Source: JBBATK01 sp044228685 (GTDB taxonomy: Bacteria > Bacteroidota > Ignavibacteria > Kapaibacteriales > NICIL-2). From it: DNA of 64,000 bases. Positions 38,097 to 47,128 of the stretch are shown here, in pieces. The DNA is taken from assembly GCA_044228685.1 (NCBI GenBank), contig JBGAUL010000001.1, positions 186,001-250,000 on the forward strand, in the 5' to 3' direction. The number at the start of each line of letters is the position of its first letter. Position 1 is the stretch's first letter. The position numbers and the translations under genes are program-made. The notes beneath the pieces were generated by a model that ran no database searches, was not told the DNA's origin, and was given only the letters and a program-made list of their open reading frames with translations.

Positions 38097-38278
38097 GTTA
38101 TCATGTCGCTCGATTGATTTATTTTATAACAAATAGCACCATCAAAGTACTTGCATAGGCGAACACAGGTAGATGGTACGGAATCTACAACTGTAACACT
38201 TCGAGGCGAAGCGTAGTGTCTTACAAGTGGTTGTAGATCGGCTAGTCTGACTCAATTATTCAACTCATTACTACTAAC

Positions 38279-38283
38279 AGGAG
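38279..38283 (+). promoter_or_regulatory. Ribosome binding site (AGGAG) for the BNR-like protein at 38293
   Basis: AGGAG ends 9 bases before the ATG at 38293 and supports that start, which also gives a good signal peptide. Confidence 0.5.
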
Positions 38284-38292
38284 TTAAGTCCT

Positions 38293-40203
38293 ATGACGCG
38301 GTGTAATCATGTAGTACTTCGCTATTTCCTTGTGTTTTCATTGCTACTATCCGCTTGCGTTGTGAATGCCCAGCAAGACGCTGCTCGGCATCGACGAGCA
38401 ATTCGCAACATTATCGAAGAGAAGCTTCGTATCGATGCAGATAGTCTGCATGTGTTCCTGAATAATCCTCAAGAGTATCGCAGACGCCACCCGGACTTAC
38501 AGGAGGGCGAGTCGGAGAAGAATTTGAATACACTGCAAGTATTGGACAACAAAAAGATCTCAACTGCAAATATGCACGAAGCGGAGATTCACGCTGCGAT
38601 TAATCCTACAGACCCTAATAACATTGTCTGTGGGGTCATCTCACCGACTTTTCCATTTACGTGTCCAATCTATTATTCAAAAGACGGAGGCTCAACTTGG
38701 AAGAAGAGTGCGTTTAAGACTACCCAACATGGTTCAAAAGGAACGATAATCGGAGGTGGCGACCCCGTGTTTTGTTATGATCATACCGGTGCCTTGTATT
38801 TCACTTGGCTCATACAGTATCAACCGAACTCCAGTGTGAATGACTATAACATGGATCTCTATTGGGTGAAGTCAACTGATGGCGGTGCGACTTTTCAACG
38901 CGATGAAAGTAAGGACGCGATTCTTCTTGGCAAGGTTGTTAACCAAGACTATGCAGACCCATTGACCGTCGCGGTTGATAAACAGTGGGTTATGTGTGAC
39001 CTGAGTAACTCGAAGTACAAGGGCACCTTCTATGCGGCTATGCTCCATACTATAGGACCGGAATGGTTGATACGCTTGCGCAAAAAGGATCCGATGAGTG
39101 ATCACTTTGATACGACTTCGGTAACTGCGGCAGTGGAAGATATTTCATTCGGGCAACAGTGTTCGCTGGAAGTTGACACTCTTGGTCAGGTGCACATGGT
39201 TTTCCTTGCTTCTCTGAAATCTGATACACTAAGTAAAGGAAAATGGTACTGGCACATCGTGGACGCGGTGTCGTCTGACGGAGGCAATAGTTTTGAGTCT
39301 GTCTATGAGATTTCAAAAGCCTTCATTTTAAATTATGATCCTCCGACGGACTCGTATGTGGGCATACCCTCAGGTGCAGCTAGTGCTGATGCCTTTCCGC
39401 AGGTCGTGTGCGACAAGACCAGTTCATCTACGCGCAAAGCAACGAATAATCTCTATTGTGTTTGGAGTGGCTCCGGCATTGATAGCATGGAGAATCGAGG
39501 TTTTGATACCTACTTTACTCGCTCAGTCGATGGAGCTAAAAACTGGTCGAGACCGATTGTCGTGAACGACGATCCGCAGCAGAGCAAGTCTACCCAGCTC
39601 TATTCAACAATAGCTGTGAACGAGGACGGAGTAATAGCGGTCTGTTGGTATGATCGTCGTGATGATAAGGCTGACAACAAAGGACACTACTACATGGCGT
39701 TGTCATTTGATAATGGCCTAACATTTCGTAAAAACATTCAGCTTAGCAGTCAAATAACAGACTTCTCAAAGTTCACCGGGCCGTTTGCCCGTGCCACCGG
39801 CGAGTACAATCAAGTCGTTATGACTAAGACCCACGCAATTGCCTTCTGGGCCGATGGTCGCTCAGGCACAATGCAAGTCTACATGGCCAAGGTTCCTCTC
39901 GATACTGCCGCAACCGGCGTCGAAAGTGTTCACACTCTTGACAATGATTGGTCTATCGATCTGATCTCACCAAATCCGCTACACGATGTATGTCGACTGC
40001 ACGCAAGCTCCAGCGCCGAACACAATCTCCAGGCTCAGCTGTTTGCTCTCGATGGAAAGCTCGTCGCAGAAATGTCTGAGATTCATCTTGTCGAAGGAAA
40101 GTCTATCGTTGAACTTCCTCTTCCAAAACTCTCGACAGGTACTTATATGCTGCGGGTAAACGAGGGCGAGAATAGTGCCGTACTTCGACTGATCGTGGAA
40201 TAA
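38293..40203 (+). CDS. Secreted BNR/sialidase-like protein with T9SS C-terminal domain
   Basis: This is a 636-residue protein. A signal peptide (YFLVFSLLLSACVVNAQQ) ends near residue 28. The body has Asp-box-like turns (YSKDGGSTWKK, STDGGATFQRD, SSDGGNSFESV, SVDGAKNWSRP, SFDNGLTFRKN) typical of six-bladed BNR propellers such as exo-sialidases, but no clear sialidase active-site arginine triad was identified, so catalysis is not claimed. The last 85 residues look like a type A sorting domain of the type IX secretion system (SPNPLHDVCRLH, LFALDGKLV, LSTGTYMLRV). It is therefore likely exported and released or attached at the cell surface. It has its own Shine-Dalgarno site and lies between two exported-sensor cyclases on the same strand; a functional link is unproven. 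Confidence 0.8.
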   Translation: MTRCNHVVLRYFLVFSLLLSACVVNAQQDAARHRRAIRNIIEEKLRIDADSLHVFLNNPQEYRRRHPDLQEGESEKNLNTLQVLDNKKISTANMHEAEIHAAINPTDPNNIVCGVISPTFPFTCPIYYSKDGGSTWKKSAFKTTQHGSKGTIIGGGDPVFCYDHTGALYFTWLIQYQPNSSVNDYNMDLYWVKSTDGGATFQRDESKDAILLGKVVNQDYADPLTVAVDKQWVMCDLSNSKYKGTFYAAMLHTIGPEWLIRLRKKDPMSDHFDTTSVTAAVEDISFGQQCSLEVDTLGQVHMVFLASLKSDTLSKGKWYWHIVDAVSSDGGNSFESVYEISKAFILNYDPPTDSYVGIPSGAASADAFPQVVCDKTSSSTRKATNNLYCVWSGSGIDSMENRGFDTYFTRSVDGAKNWSRPIVVNDDPQQSKSTQLYSTIAVNEDGVIAVCWYDRRDDKADNKGHYYMALSFDNGLTFRKNIQLSSQITDFSKFTGPFARATGEYNQVVMTKTHAIAFWADGRSGTMQVYMAKVPLDTAATGVESVHTLDNDWSIDLISPNPLHDVCRLHASSSAEHNLQAQLFALDGKLVAEMSEIHLVEGKSIVELPLPKLSTGTYMLRVNEGENSAVLRLIVE

Positions 40204-40506
40204 GCTTTCGAGATGATGCTAATAGCACCGGACGACTTATTATTGTTCTCGTAAAGTACAGAGCAAGTCAAGATGAGAATCGCAGAAGGTTGAATCTACA
40301 GTTCGACGTATAGTATCGTTTGTCTACTTGATCAAGGCGAGTGGGAATGCAGTATTGCACTAATGCTCTTGATGCGATCTCTCTGATATGTTTCAAAGAA
40401 CAATGGTCACTGGCACTACACTCATGACAATCGTCTTGAGGCCTCGCGTTTGCGACTTGAGCATTGACGGGGTGTACAGCCTGTATACTGTCGAAAGTCT
40501 TGAATT
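40204..40506. other. Intergenic stretch, nothing recognised
   Basis: About 300 bases between the BNR-like gene and the next cyclase. No RNA gene, strong hairpin or repeat was recognised. It presumably holds the promoter of the downstream cyclase. Confidence 0.4.
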
Positions 40507-42498
40507 GTGAAGCGAATGTTCGTTCCATATAGATGGATTGGTCTGAGTCTCCTGCTCATGTGCGCCCTCACGCAAGCGCTGAGCGCACGGACGATGATCG
40601 ACTCTTTGGAACATCTCTTGGAGCTTCATCAGAAAAGTCACGGTGTCGATTCTACCACAATCGCTTTGCTGTGTCGTCTCAGTGAAGTTTCTACTAGTGT
40701 CTCTGCAGAGAAATCACAATCCTACACGGCTCGCGCCGTCGAGTATTTGCAGACGCACTACAACAAATCGTGTGAAGCGTACATCTTCTACAATCGTGGC
40801 GTTCATGCTCTCATGAACCAGGATCTAGCAACTGCAGATTCCTTGTTGAAGCGTGGTTTTGAGTTAGCAAAGCAACAGTCAAATCGTCCTCTACAGATTC
40901 GTATCTATTCAGTCCTCGTTGGACTTGAGGACGTACATGCAAATTTTGCCAAATCGGTTGAATACTGTCATCAAGCATTGAGTCTGGCCGAGAGTCTCGG
41001 CGACAGCTCACTCTTGTGTTTGGCTTATATCATTTACGGCAATGAATACGTGCGGAGTGGGATGATGGAAGTGGGCAAGCCCTATCTGAATCGTGGGCTA
41101 GCGCTTGCAGAGAAACTACGCGCATCGGACATGCTTCTCAATGCTCTCGGAGGGCTAGCTAATCTAACGATGTCTCCCGCCGACTCTCTCGTCAATCAGC
41201 AATACTACAAGCGCATCGTGCAATTATGCGAACAAGAGGGATGGAAAAGTATGCTTGGAGCTGCAATTCAAAATCGCGGATGGACTTTACTAAACCAAGG
41301 TCGATTCCAAGAGGCAGCAGATCATTTTCAGCGCTCGCTTGAAATAGCAGAGAGCATGAATTTCTCCGGTCAGATCATGTACGAAACAACCGGACTGGCT
41401 CTTGCATTCCTTGAACTCAAAAGGTATGAAGAAGCGCTGAAGAACGCACAACGGGGTTTAGTACTCAGTAAGGAAAGCGGTTCGAAGTTCCAAGTGTATC
41501 TGAATTTAAGTGTAATCTCAGCTTATTACAGAGCACGCAAAGACTTTGAGAAGGCGCTTGTTTATATGGACACCGTGCGCTTGTATCAAGACTCCATCTT
41601 CAATACCGAACAGACGCAGAAGATCAGCGCTCTACAGTTCAATGCTCAGGAACAGAGGAAGAATCTTGAGTTGCAAAAAATACAAGCTGAGAACGAACGG
41701 TCTGCGATTCTACGCAACTCATTTGCAGGCGGTTTTGTAGTTATTCTCGGCGCTGCAGCTTGGCTCTTGGTTTTGTACCGTAGACAGCGACACGCCAAGT
41801 CAGTCATTCAACACAAGAGCGCAGAGCTGGAAGAGAAGAATTCACAGCTTGAGATACAACGAGCACGAAGTGATGATCTACTGCTGAACATTCTGCCTGA
41901 ATCCATAGCCAAACGTTTGAAAGACGGTGAGACAGCAATCGCAGACCACTATGAAAATGTTAGTATTCTCTTTGCTGATATCGTTGGATTTACCCCACTC
42001 GCGGCGCGGCAGAGTCCAAGACAAATGGTAGTCTGGCTTAACGACCTCTACACCCGCTTCGACCGTGCTGCTCGCAACTGCGGCGTTGAACGAGTAAAGA
42101 CCATTGGGGATGCATACATGTGCGTTGCCGGTGTCCCTGAACACTGCACAGACCACGCTCAACGTATAGTGCGCTTTGCACTGGCGATACGCGAAGAAGC
42201 TCGTATGTTTTCTCAAGAAGTCGGGGAACAATTTGATTTGAGAATTGGAATTGATTCCGGAGAAGTCGTTGGTGCCGTTGTGGGCGAAGCAAAATTCTCC
42301 TATGACCTCTGGGGCGACACCGTCAATACCGCCGCTCGCATGGAATCACATGGTGAGAGAGGGAAGATCCACCTGAGTGAGGCAGTGATACGGGCTCTGG
42401 GTCAGACAGCAAAGCAAGATTTTCGTGTTGAGTCTCGTGGCGAGCTTGAGATAAAAGGTAAGGGAATGATGCGAACCTTTTTTCTGGAGAGAGTATAA
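40507..42498 (+). CDS. Membrane-anchored adenylate cyclase with exported TPR sensor
   Basis: This is a 663-residue protein from a GTG start; the ATG at 40516 (MFVPYRW) is an equally plausible start. A signal peptide (IGLSLLLMCALTQALSA) ends near residue 28, TPR units (AKSVEYCHQALSLAESLGD, QEAADHFQRSLEIAES, EEALKNAQRGLVLSKE) cover about 90-360, then one membrane helix (FAGGFVVILGAAAWLLVLY, about 403-421), a coiled linker and the cyclase (LFADIVGFTPLA, VERVKTIGDAYM, FSYDLWGDTVNTAARME). All catalytic residues are present and the tail is KGKGMMRTFFLERV. It has the same architecture as the genes at 19047 and 35193. It is separate from the main array, with about 300 bases of upstream space for its own promoter. 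Confidence 0.9.
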   Translation: MKRMFVPYRWIGLSLLLMCALTQALSARTMIDSLEHLLELHQKSHGVDSTTIALLCRLSEVSTSVSAEKSQSYTARAVEYLQTHYNKSCEAYIFYNRGVHALMNQDLATADSLLKRGFELAKQQSNRPLQIRIYSVLVGLEDVHANFAKSVEYCHQALSLAESLGDSSLLCLAYIIYGNEYVRSGMMEVGKPYLNRGLALAEKLRASDMLLNALGGLANLTMSPADSLVNQQYYKRIVQLCEQEGWKSMLGAAIQNRGWTLLNQGRFQEAADHFQRSLEIAESMNFSGQIMYETTGLALAFLELKRYEEALKNAQRGLVLSKESGSKFQVYLNLSVISAYYRARKDFEKALVYMDTVRLYQDSIFNTEQTQKISALQFNAQEQRKNLELQKIQAENERSAILRNSFAGGFVVILGAAAWLLVLYRRQRHAKSVIQHKSAELEEKNSQLEIQRARSDDLLLNILPESIAKRLKDGETAIADHYENVSILFADIVGFTPLAARQSPRQMVVWLNDLYTRFDRAARNCGVERVKTIGDAYMCVAGVPEHCTDHAQRIVRFALAIREEARMFSQEVGEQFDLRIGIDSGEVVGAVVGEAKFSYDLWGDTVNTAARMESHGERGKIHLSEAVIRALGQTAKQDFRVESRGELEIKGKGMMRTFFLERV

Positions 42499-42970
42499 GA
42501 TGTTCCCTGAGCTGCACAGTATTGTTGCAGTTACTCCCAGGGACTGCTTCAAGACCGCTTAAACCTTAAGAGGAAGCATACAAGTCAGTTAAATCAGGCA
42601 ACTATAGTCCTGTACAATCTACCACGCAGCGTAGCTTTTTTGAATTTCATGGTCGCTGATGCAGACCTGCAAGGGTCTCACTTAGAGTAAATACAACTTT
42701 GCTTGAACCCCGATATCCGATTGGTTCGGATATAAGCAGAGCAAATGAGTGATCATCAATCTGTTGATTTCTATCTACCAGGCGCTCAGTTCGGTAGCGA
42801 GATACTTCTGTCTAACAAGAAACGGATACAAAACCTATATTGTGTGCGAACTGTCGATGGCCTCGAATTCGTCCTTATGATCTAGGCAGCTGGTAGAATT
42901 CGTACTTCATCTTCCCGATAGTTGATTCGCGTGTGTTGTTGTAGTTGTTTTCATAAACCTTGCGTTTACA
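42499..42970. other. Intergenic stretch, no supported gene
   Basis: About 470 bases. A 46-codon open frame at 42745-42885 (starts MSDHQSVDFYLPG) was noticed but has no recognisable family or ribosome site. No RNA or repeat was seen. It probably contains the promoter of the lipoprotein gene downstream. Confidence 0.35.
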
Positions 42971-44749
42971 ATGAGAAATTCGATTCTTGTTCTTTGTGTT
43001 TGTGCTATCGCATATTTGACAAGCTGCACGCCGGCCTCGGGTCCAACCACCAATCCGCCTGCCACAGCCACGATCACAATGCAACAACTCACCGATCTGC
43101 CTGTTGTCGGAGGTAATGTATCAAGTGTGGCATTTCTTGATGATCAGACTTTGGTAGCTGTCATCGACAACAAGATTGCTACGGTGCCTATCAATGGCGG
43201 GAGTCCGACGATTTTGTATTCCAATGCGAACTTTCAATCGGTGGTTGTTGGAGGATCAAAAGAGATTTATGCTCTGAGTGATGATGCGTTGTGGGTTATG
43301 GATAATATCAGTACCGCTCCAAAGAAGTCGAGTGTGTACACGCGAAATGGACAAACTCTGAACGTGTATTTAAATGTTGGTCCAAACGGACAAGCCTATT
43401 TGCGCGTGCTGTCATATCCGACTGTGATGCGAGTGTACACCAGTGCAGACAAAGGACAGACCTGGGTTCAGTACAAGGTCCCAACCGAAGCTGAATACGG
43501 AGGCGGACTCGCCTTCGGTCCGGGTAAAGAAGTCTATGTAAGCTCACCAACAAGTTTCTACTCGTCGATCGACGGCGGTGCTAACTGGACACGCTACTCA
43601 GCTGTAGTTCCTAACTACGGTGGTGAATTATTGGTGCGGAAGAACGGTGATGTGATATACTACATTCCCAAAGGAGGAGGACTATGGACATCGTCAAATA
43701 AAGGCGCGAGCTTCACCAACCTCACTCCCTTCAACGCCGAGCCGTTCTACAGCGTCATTCATGAATCATCTGATGGCGTCCTCTATGCTATCCTCAGTCC
43801 ATCTTCAAGCCCACTCGTAGAGAGAGCGTCCAGGCTCATGAAGTCGGTCGATGGCAAGACATGGACACATGTGATGTTTGCTGAAGGTCGTGATCTCGCT
43901 ATGCAAGGCTCCGTCATCGCCGTTGGCATGAGTTCAGGCACAACAGGTGGAATTGCTATCTCCAATGATATGGGAGCTTCTTTCCGCACCACAGGAACGC
44001 AGGCTGTACAAACGATATCTTCATTCGCGTGGAACTCAGATGCGCAATTGTGCATTCTCGCTGACAAAGGAATTTTCGCCAAGACGAGTGCAGGCTGGAT
44101 TAGCTACGGCAACTCTGTCGTGTTTGGACTCCTTACTTCAGCAGGAGATGGCACCCTGTATTCGGTCGGTATGAAAACCTCGTACATCAGCTCAAACTCA
44201 GGCAAGAGCTGGAGCGAAGTCGCAATGCCCGCAATGAATCTCACAAGCGGCACCGGATCGTTCTCGATACCTCTGGCCTGTGGATTGAATCAACACGATG
44301 CTATAGTATCACGGACCTACTATCGCACGGACCTCGGAAAGCACACGAACGGCACACTCACAAAACTCAGTTCTTCAGGTACTGCCTCAACAATCCAATC
44401 AGGAAATAACTACGTCTGGATGGCCCAAGACGGAACGGGTCGTCTATACGCTCGCACCGATAACTTTGCTACAAACCAACAATCCCCCGACAACGGCACA
44501 ACCTGGACCGAAGTCACAACCGCCGCTCCCGGCTTTGTCTTTAACCACGCCGATAAATACATCGGCTACGGATCCGGAAGTACTTACAAATGGGGAACCC
44601 TCGGCTCCACAACTACAGCCACCCTTAACCTCGATGGCTTCAGCTCCCTCTCCAACTACATCTCATCCGCCCGCTTCGACTCCCAAAACAAACTCTATAT
44701 CCTCACCCTCGACAAAGGAATCTTCTACGCCACCCAAGCCTGGAACTAA
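42971..44749 (+). CDS. Lipoprotein with BNR/Asp-box propeller repeats
   Basis: This is a 592-residue protein. The N-terminus is a lipoprotein signal: a hydrophobic stretch (ILVLCVCAIAYL) then lipobox LTSC with Cys19, so it is likely anchored to the outer or inner membrane. At least seven Asp-box turns are visible (SADKGQTWVQ, SIDGGANWTR, SSNKGASFTN, SNDMGASFRT, SSNSGKSWSE, SPDNGTTWTE), giving a BNR-type beta-propeller. No enzymatic residues were recognised, so binding is more likely than catalysis. Base composition becomes strongly C-rich and G-poor on this strand over the last 300 bases of the gene. It ends just before a tandem repeat and is convergent with the next gene. Confidence 0.8.
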   Translation: MRNSILVLCVCAIAYLTSCTPASGPTTNPPATATITMQQLTDLPVVGGNVSSVAFLDDQTLVAVIDNKIATVPINGGSPTILYSNANFQSVVVGGSKEIYALSDDALWVMDNISTAPKKSSVYTRNGQTLNVYLNVGPNGQAYLRVLSYPTVMRVYTSADKGQTWVQYKVPTEAEYGGGLAFGPGKEVYVSSPTSFYSSIDGGANWTRYSAVVPNYGGELLVRKNGDVIYYIPKGGGLWTSSNKGASFTNLTPFNAEPFYSVIHESSDGVLYAILSPSSSPLVERASRLMKSVDGKTWTHVMFAEGRDLAMQGSVIAVGMSSGTTGGIAISNDMGASFRTTGTQAVQTISSFAWNSDAQLCILADKGIFAKTSAGWISYGNSVVFGLLTSAGDGTLYSVGMKTSYISSNSGKSWSEVAMPAMNLTSGTGSFSIPLACGLNQHDAIVSRTYYRTDLGKHTNGTLTKLSSSGTASTIQSGNNYVWMAQDGTGRLYARTDNFATNQQSPDNGTTWTEVTTAAPGFVFNHADKYIGYGSGSTYKWGTLGSTTTATLNLDGFSSLSNYISSARFDSQNKLYILTLDKGIFYATQAWN

Positions 44750-44775
44750 AAAAGAAAAAAGGAAGACAAAAAAAC

Positions 44776-44994
44776 CTCCGCGCCCCCCGCGCCTCAGCGA
44801 GACAACAACTCCCCATAAAGTCTCCGCGCCCTCCGCGCCTCGGCGAGACAACAACTCCCCATAAAACCTCCGCGCCCCCCGCGCCTCAGCGAGACAACAA
44901 CTCCCCACAAAGTCTCCGCGCCCTCCGCGCCTCGGCGAGACAACTTCTCCCATAGACGCTCCGCACCTCCGGGAGACAGCTACTCCTACACGTC
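44776..44994. repeat. Tandem repeat, 46-bp units (four full, one partial)
   Basis: Units begin CTCCGCG at 44776, 44822, 44868 and 44914, exactly 46 bases apart; a degraded fifth starts near 44959. Units 1 and 3 share CCCCCCGCGCCTCAGCG, units 2 and 4 share CCCTCCGCGCCTCGGCG, so the array was built from a 92-base double unit. It lies in the gap between two convergent genes. Its reverse strand reads as RRGAEGAE-like peptide, a pattern often mis-annotated as protein. Confidence 0.9.
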
Positions 44995-44996
44995 CA

Positions 44997-47000
44997 CTAT
45001 AAAATCACAATACCCCCTAAAACACCCCCAGCCATCCACACATAAACCCCACGCCCTAAAACCCTACAGTCAACCCGCAAACACGATTCCGAAACATGCT
45101 CCACCGACAATCCCGAAACCACACAACCACGCATATCCATCATCACAACCCCAACTCCACTTGCAAAAGCCTCAGTTCTCGAAATCATCAAATCATCACC
45201 CACAACCCGACACACCAAGCCGTCGTTCTTTCTCTCACCATCATTCAAACTCACATCCGAAGCCGTGCTCACTGAAAACGAGAACACCTGCGACCACGCG
45301 CTCACACTTTGAATCTCATTCTGCTTCAACGAACCCGATGTCGAATAGGCCCGCACACGCCAATAGTATGTTGCCCCAACGCTCAATCCCCCTTGAACAT
45401 AACTCGTCGTACCAATTGAGCTCTCGCTCGTAATGAGTGTCCCACTGAAGTCCGCATTGCCACTGACTTGTAATTCATATCGCACTGCTCCCGCAACTAC
45501 ATCCCATCTCAAGGTCACACTTGTTGTCTGCACAGTCGTCCCACTCTTCGGCTCCACCAACACCGGCACACCCAAGGTCTCAGCAGAAGAACCAATACCA
45601 CCAAGCTTTGCCACATACATTTGCGACTTCAACGGATTTGAATTGTCACCCGTTGTGACGCTATGCGCTCCAAAACTCATCGTACCCGCAAACGATCCCG
45701 TGATGAATGCGCTGCCCTTGGAATCCAATGCAAGCAAACCTTCTGATGCAACCAAGTTCACCGACGGACTCGTTGCCCACAGCGCCTTTCCCTCAGAATT
45801 GTACTTAGCTACAAACGCCGTTGCGCCGGAAGTAAAAGTTGAGTCTGCGATGGTCAGCGTCCCACCAAAATGACCTGCAATAATGACGTTAGAAGCGTGA
45901 TCGTTGGCAATCGCGCCGTTGCAGTCCTGACCATTCATCACCGTCTCAACCCACTGAATGAGTCCAGCCGAGTTATACTTGGCAATGAATGCATTCGACG
46001 AACCGGTAGCAGTTGATGTGATTGCATCGAACTTCGCTGCCGCACCAATTTTTCCCATGATGTAGGCGTTGCCATCAGCATCGATAGATAAGGACCGGAC
46101 CTGATCTTGTGCAGAAGATGAGCCGGCTGAGCGAGCCCACTGACACTCACCCTCAGGAGAATAGTGAGCGACAAACAAATCATAAATGTTGATGCCATTG
46201 TTGAGACTCACACCATTACCAAAGTCAATTGAGTTAGAATAACTACCGGCAATTATGATGTTATTCTTTGAATCTGACTTGATCGATGCAACGAGATTGG
46301 TTTGCGCCATCAATTCACCTGTCGCAACCTTTGCCCACTTGACCTTGCCATCAGAGTCAAGCTTGGCAACAACCCAGTCCTTGCCCTTTCCTGTTAAACT
46401 CTGACCTCCAACATCAATGGTACCTCCGTTAAAGGATCCCAACACCAGCACATCACCATTCGCGTCAATCGTTATTGAAGCAGCGCCGATTCTACCATAG
46501 TTCTTCGCCCAAATCAGACTTCCGTCAGCTTTGTATTTCGCGATGAAAGTACCAAAGGACAATTGTTGCGATTCGACGGTCATAGTACCGGCACAGGTTC
46601 CCACGACATAGACATTTGCCTGTGCATCACAAGCAATGCCGGAGGATTGAATGATGGTTGTACCACCACTCGTTGCGTACAATCGTTTGGCCCACATCAG
46701 ACTGCCATCAGATGAGTACTTCGCTACGAAGGCATCGCTGAACACGCTTCCGCGTCCAGGGAAGGTCTTGTCGCCGAGACTCGTCGTATCGCTGTAGTAA
46801 CCGCAAACCAACGCCGCACCACTCCCATCGGTCGTCAGACCATTGATGTTTCGTACGGCACCAAGATTCATAGCTCCGCTCGTCTGATGTGCCCACTCCC
46901 AAGTTTGAGCGAGGCTGTTGACCTGAATGAGGCCCATACAGAGAAGTGTAATGCAAAAGCGCTTAAAAAAGCCCGTTTTCAATGAGAAAAGATGATTCAT
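44997..47000 (-). CDS. Exported beta-propeller (SBBP-like) protein with Fn3-like domain
   Basis: This is a 667-residue protein. A signal peptide (RFCITLLCMGLIQVNSLAQ) ends near residue 32. Residues about 35-470 are repeats of the kind FVAKYSSDGSLMWAK, VAKLDSDGKVKWAK and FVAKYNSEGKALWA, matching SBBP-type beta-propeller repeats. A fibronectin type III-like domain follows (VLVEPKSGTTVQ, GATYYWRVRAYS; about 480-580). The last 80 residues resemble a degenerate T9SS sorting domain (MMDMRGCVV, LGRGVYVWMAGG). Codons there become strongly G-rich, unlike the rest of the gene. It is probably a surface or secreted binding protein with unknown ligand. It is convergent with the lipoprotein gene; the 46-bp repeat lies just beyond its stop. 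Confidence 0.8.
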   Translation of the reverse strand: MNHLFSLKTGFFKRFCITLLCMGLIQVNSLAQTWEWAHQTSGAMNLGAVRNINGLTTDGSGAALVCGYYSDTTSLGDKTFPGRGSVFSDAFVAKYSSDGSLMWAKRLYATSGGTTIIQSSGIACDAQANVYVVGTCAGTMTVESQQLSFGTFIAKYKADGSLIWAKNYGRIGAASITIDANGDVLVLGSFNGGTIDVGGQSLTGKGKDWVVAKLDSDGKVKWAKVATGELMAQTNLVASIKSDSKNNIIIAGSYSNSIDFGNGVSLNNGINIYDLFVAHYSPEGECQWARSAGSSSAQDQVRSLSIDADGNAYIMGKIGAAAKFDAITSTATGSSNAFIAKYNSAGLIQWVETVMNGQDCNGAIANDHASNVIIAGHFGGTLTIADSTFTSGATAFVAKYNSEGKALWATSPSVNLVASEGLLALDSKGSAFITGSFAGTMSFGAHSVTTGDNSNPLKSQMYVAKLGGIGSSAETLGVPVLVEPKSGTTVQTTSVTLRWDVVAGAVRYELQVSGNADFSGTLITSESSIGTTSYVQGGLSVGATYYWRVRAYSTSGSLKQNEIQSVSAWSQVFSFSVSTASDVSLNDGERKNDGLVCRVVGDDLMISRTEAFASGVGVVMMDMRGCVVSGLSVEHVSESCLRVDCRVLGRGVYVWMAGGVLGGIVIL

Positions 47001-47128
47001 GGGATGAAGGGTGATGTGGACAGAATTAGTAGATGATTTATGTGCAAGCTTGAGATTCTCTATAATTTGAAAAATCCAAGAATCGAGGAATTCTTACCGT
47101 CGAGTCACCGAGCGGACAGACCACAACC

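Noticed and set aside
44466..44953. Open frames on both strands through the 46-base repeat (RRGAEGAE-like peptide)
   Set aside because: Translation of tandem repeat DNA; overlaps the lipoprotein gene end and has low-complexity content.
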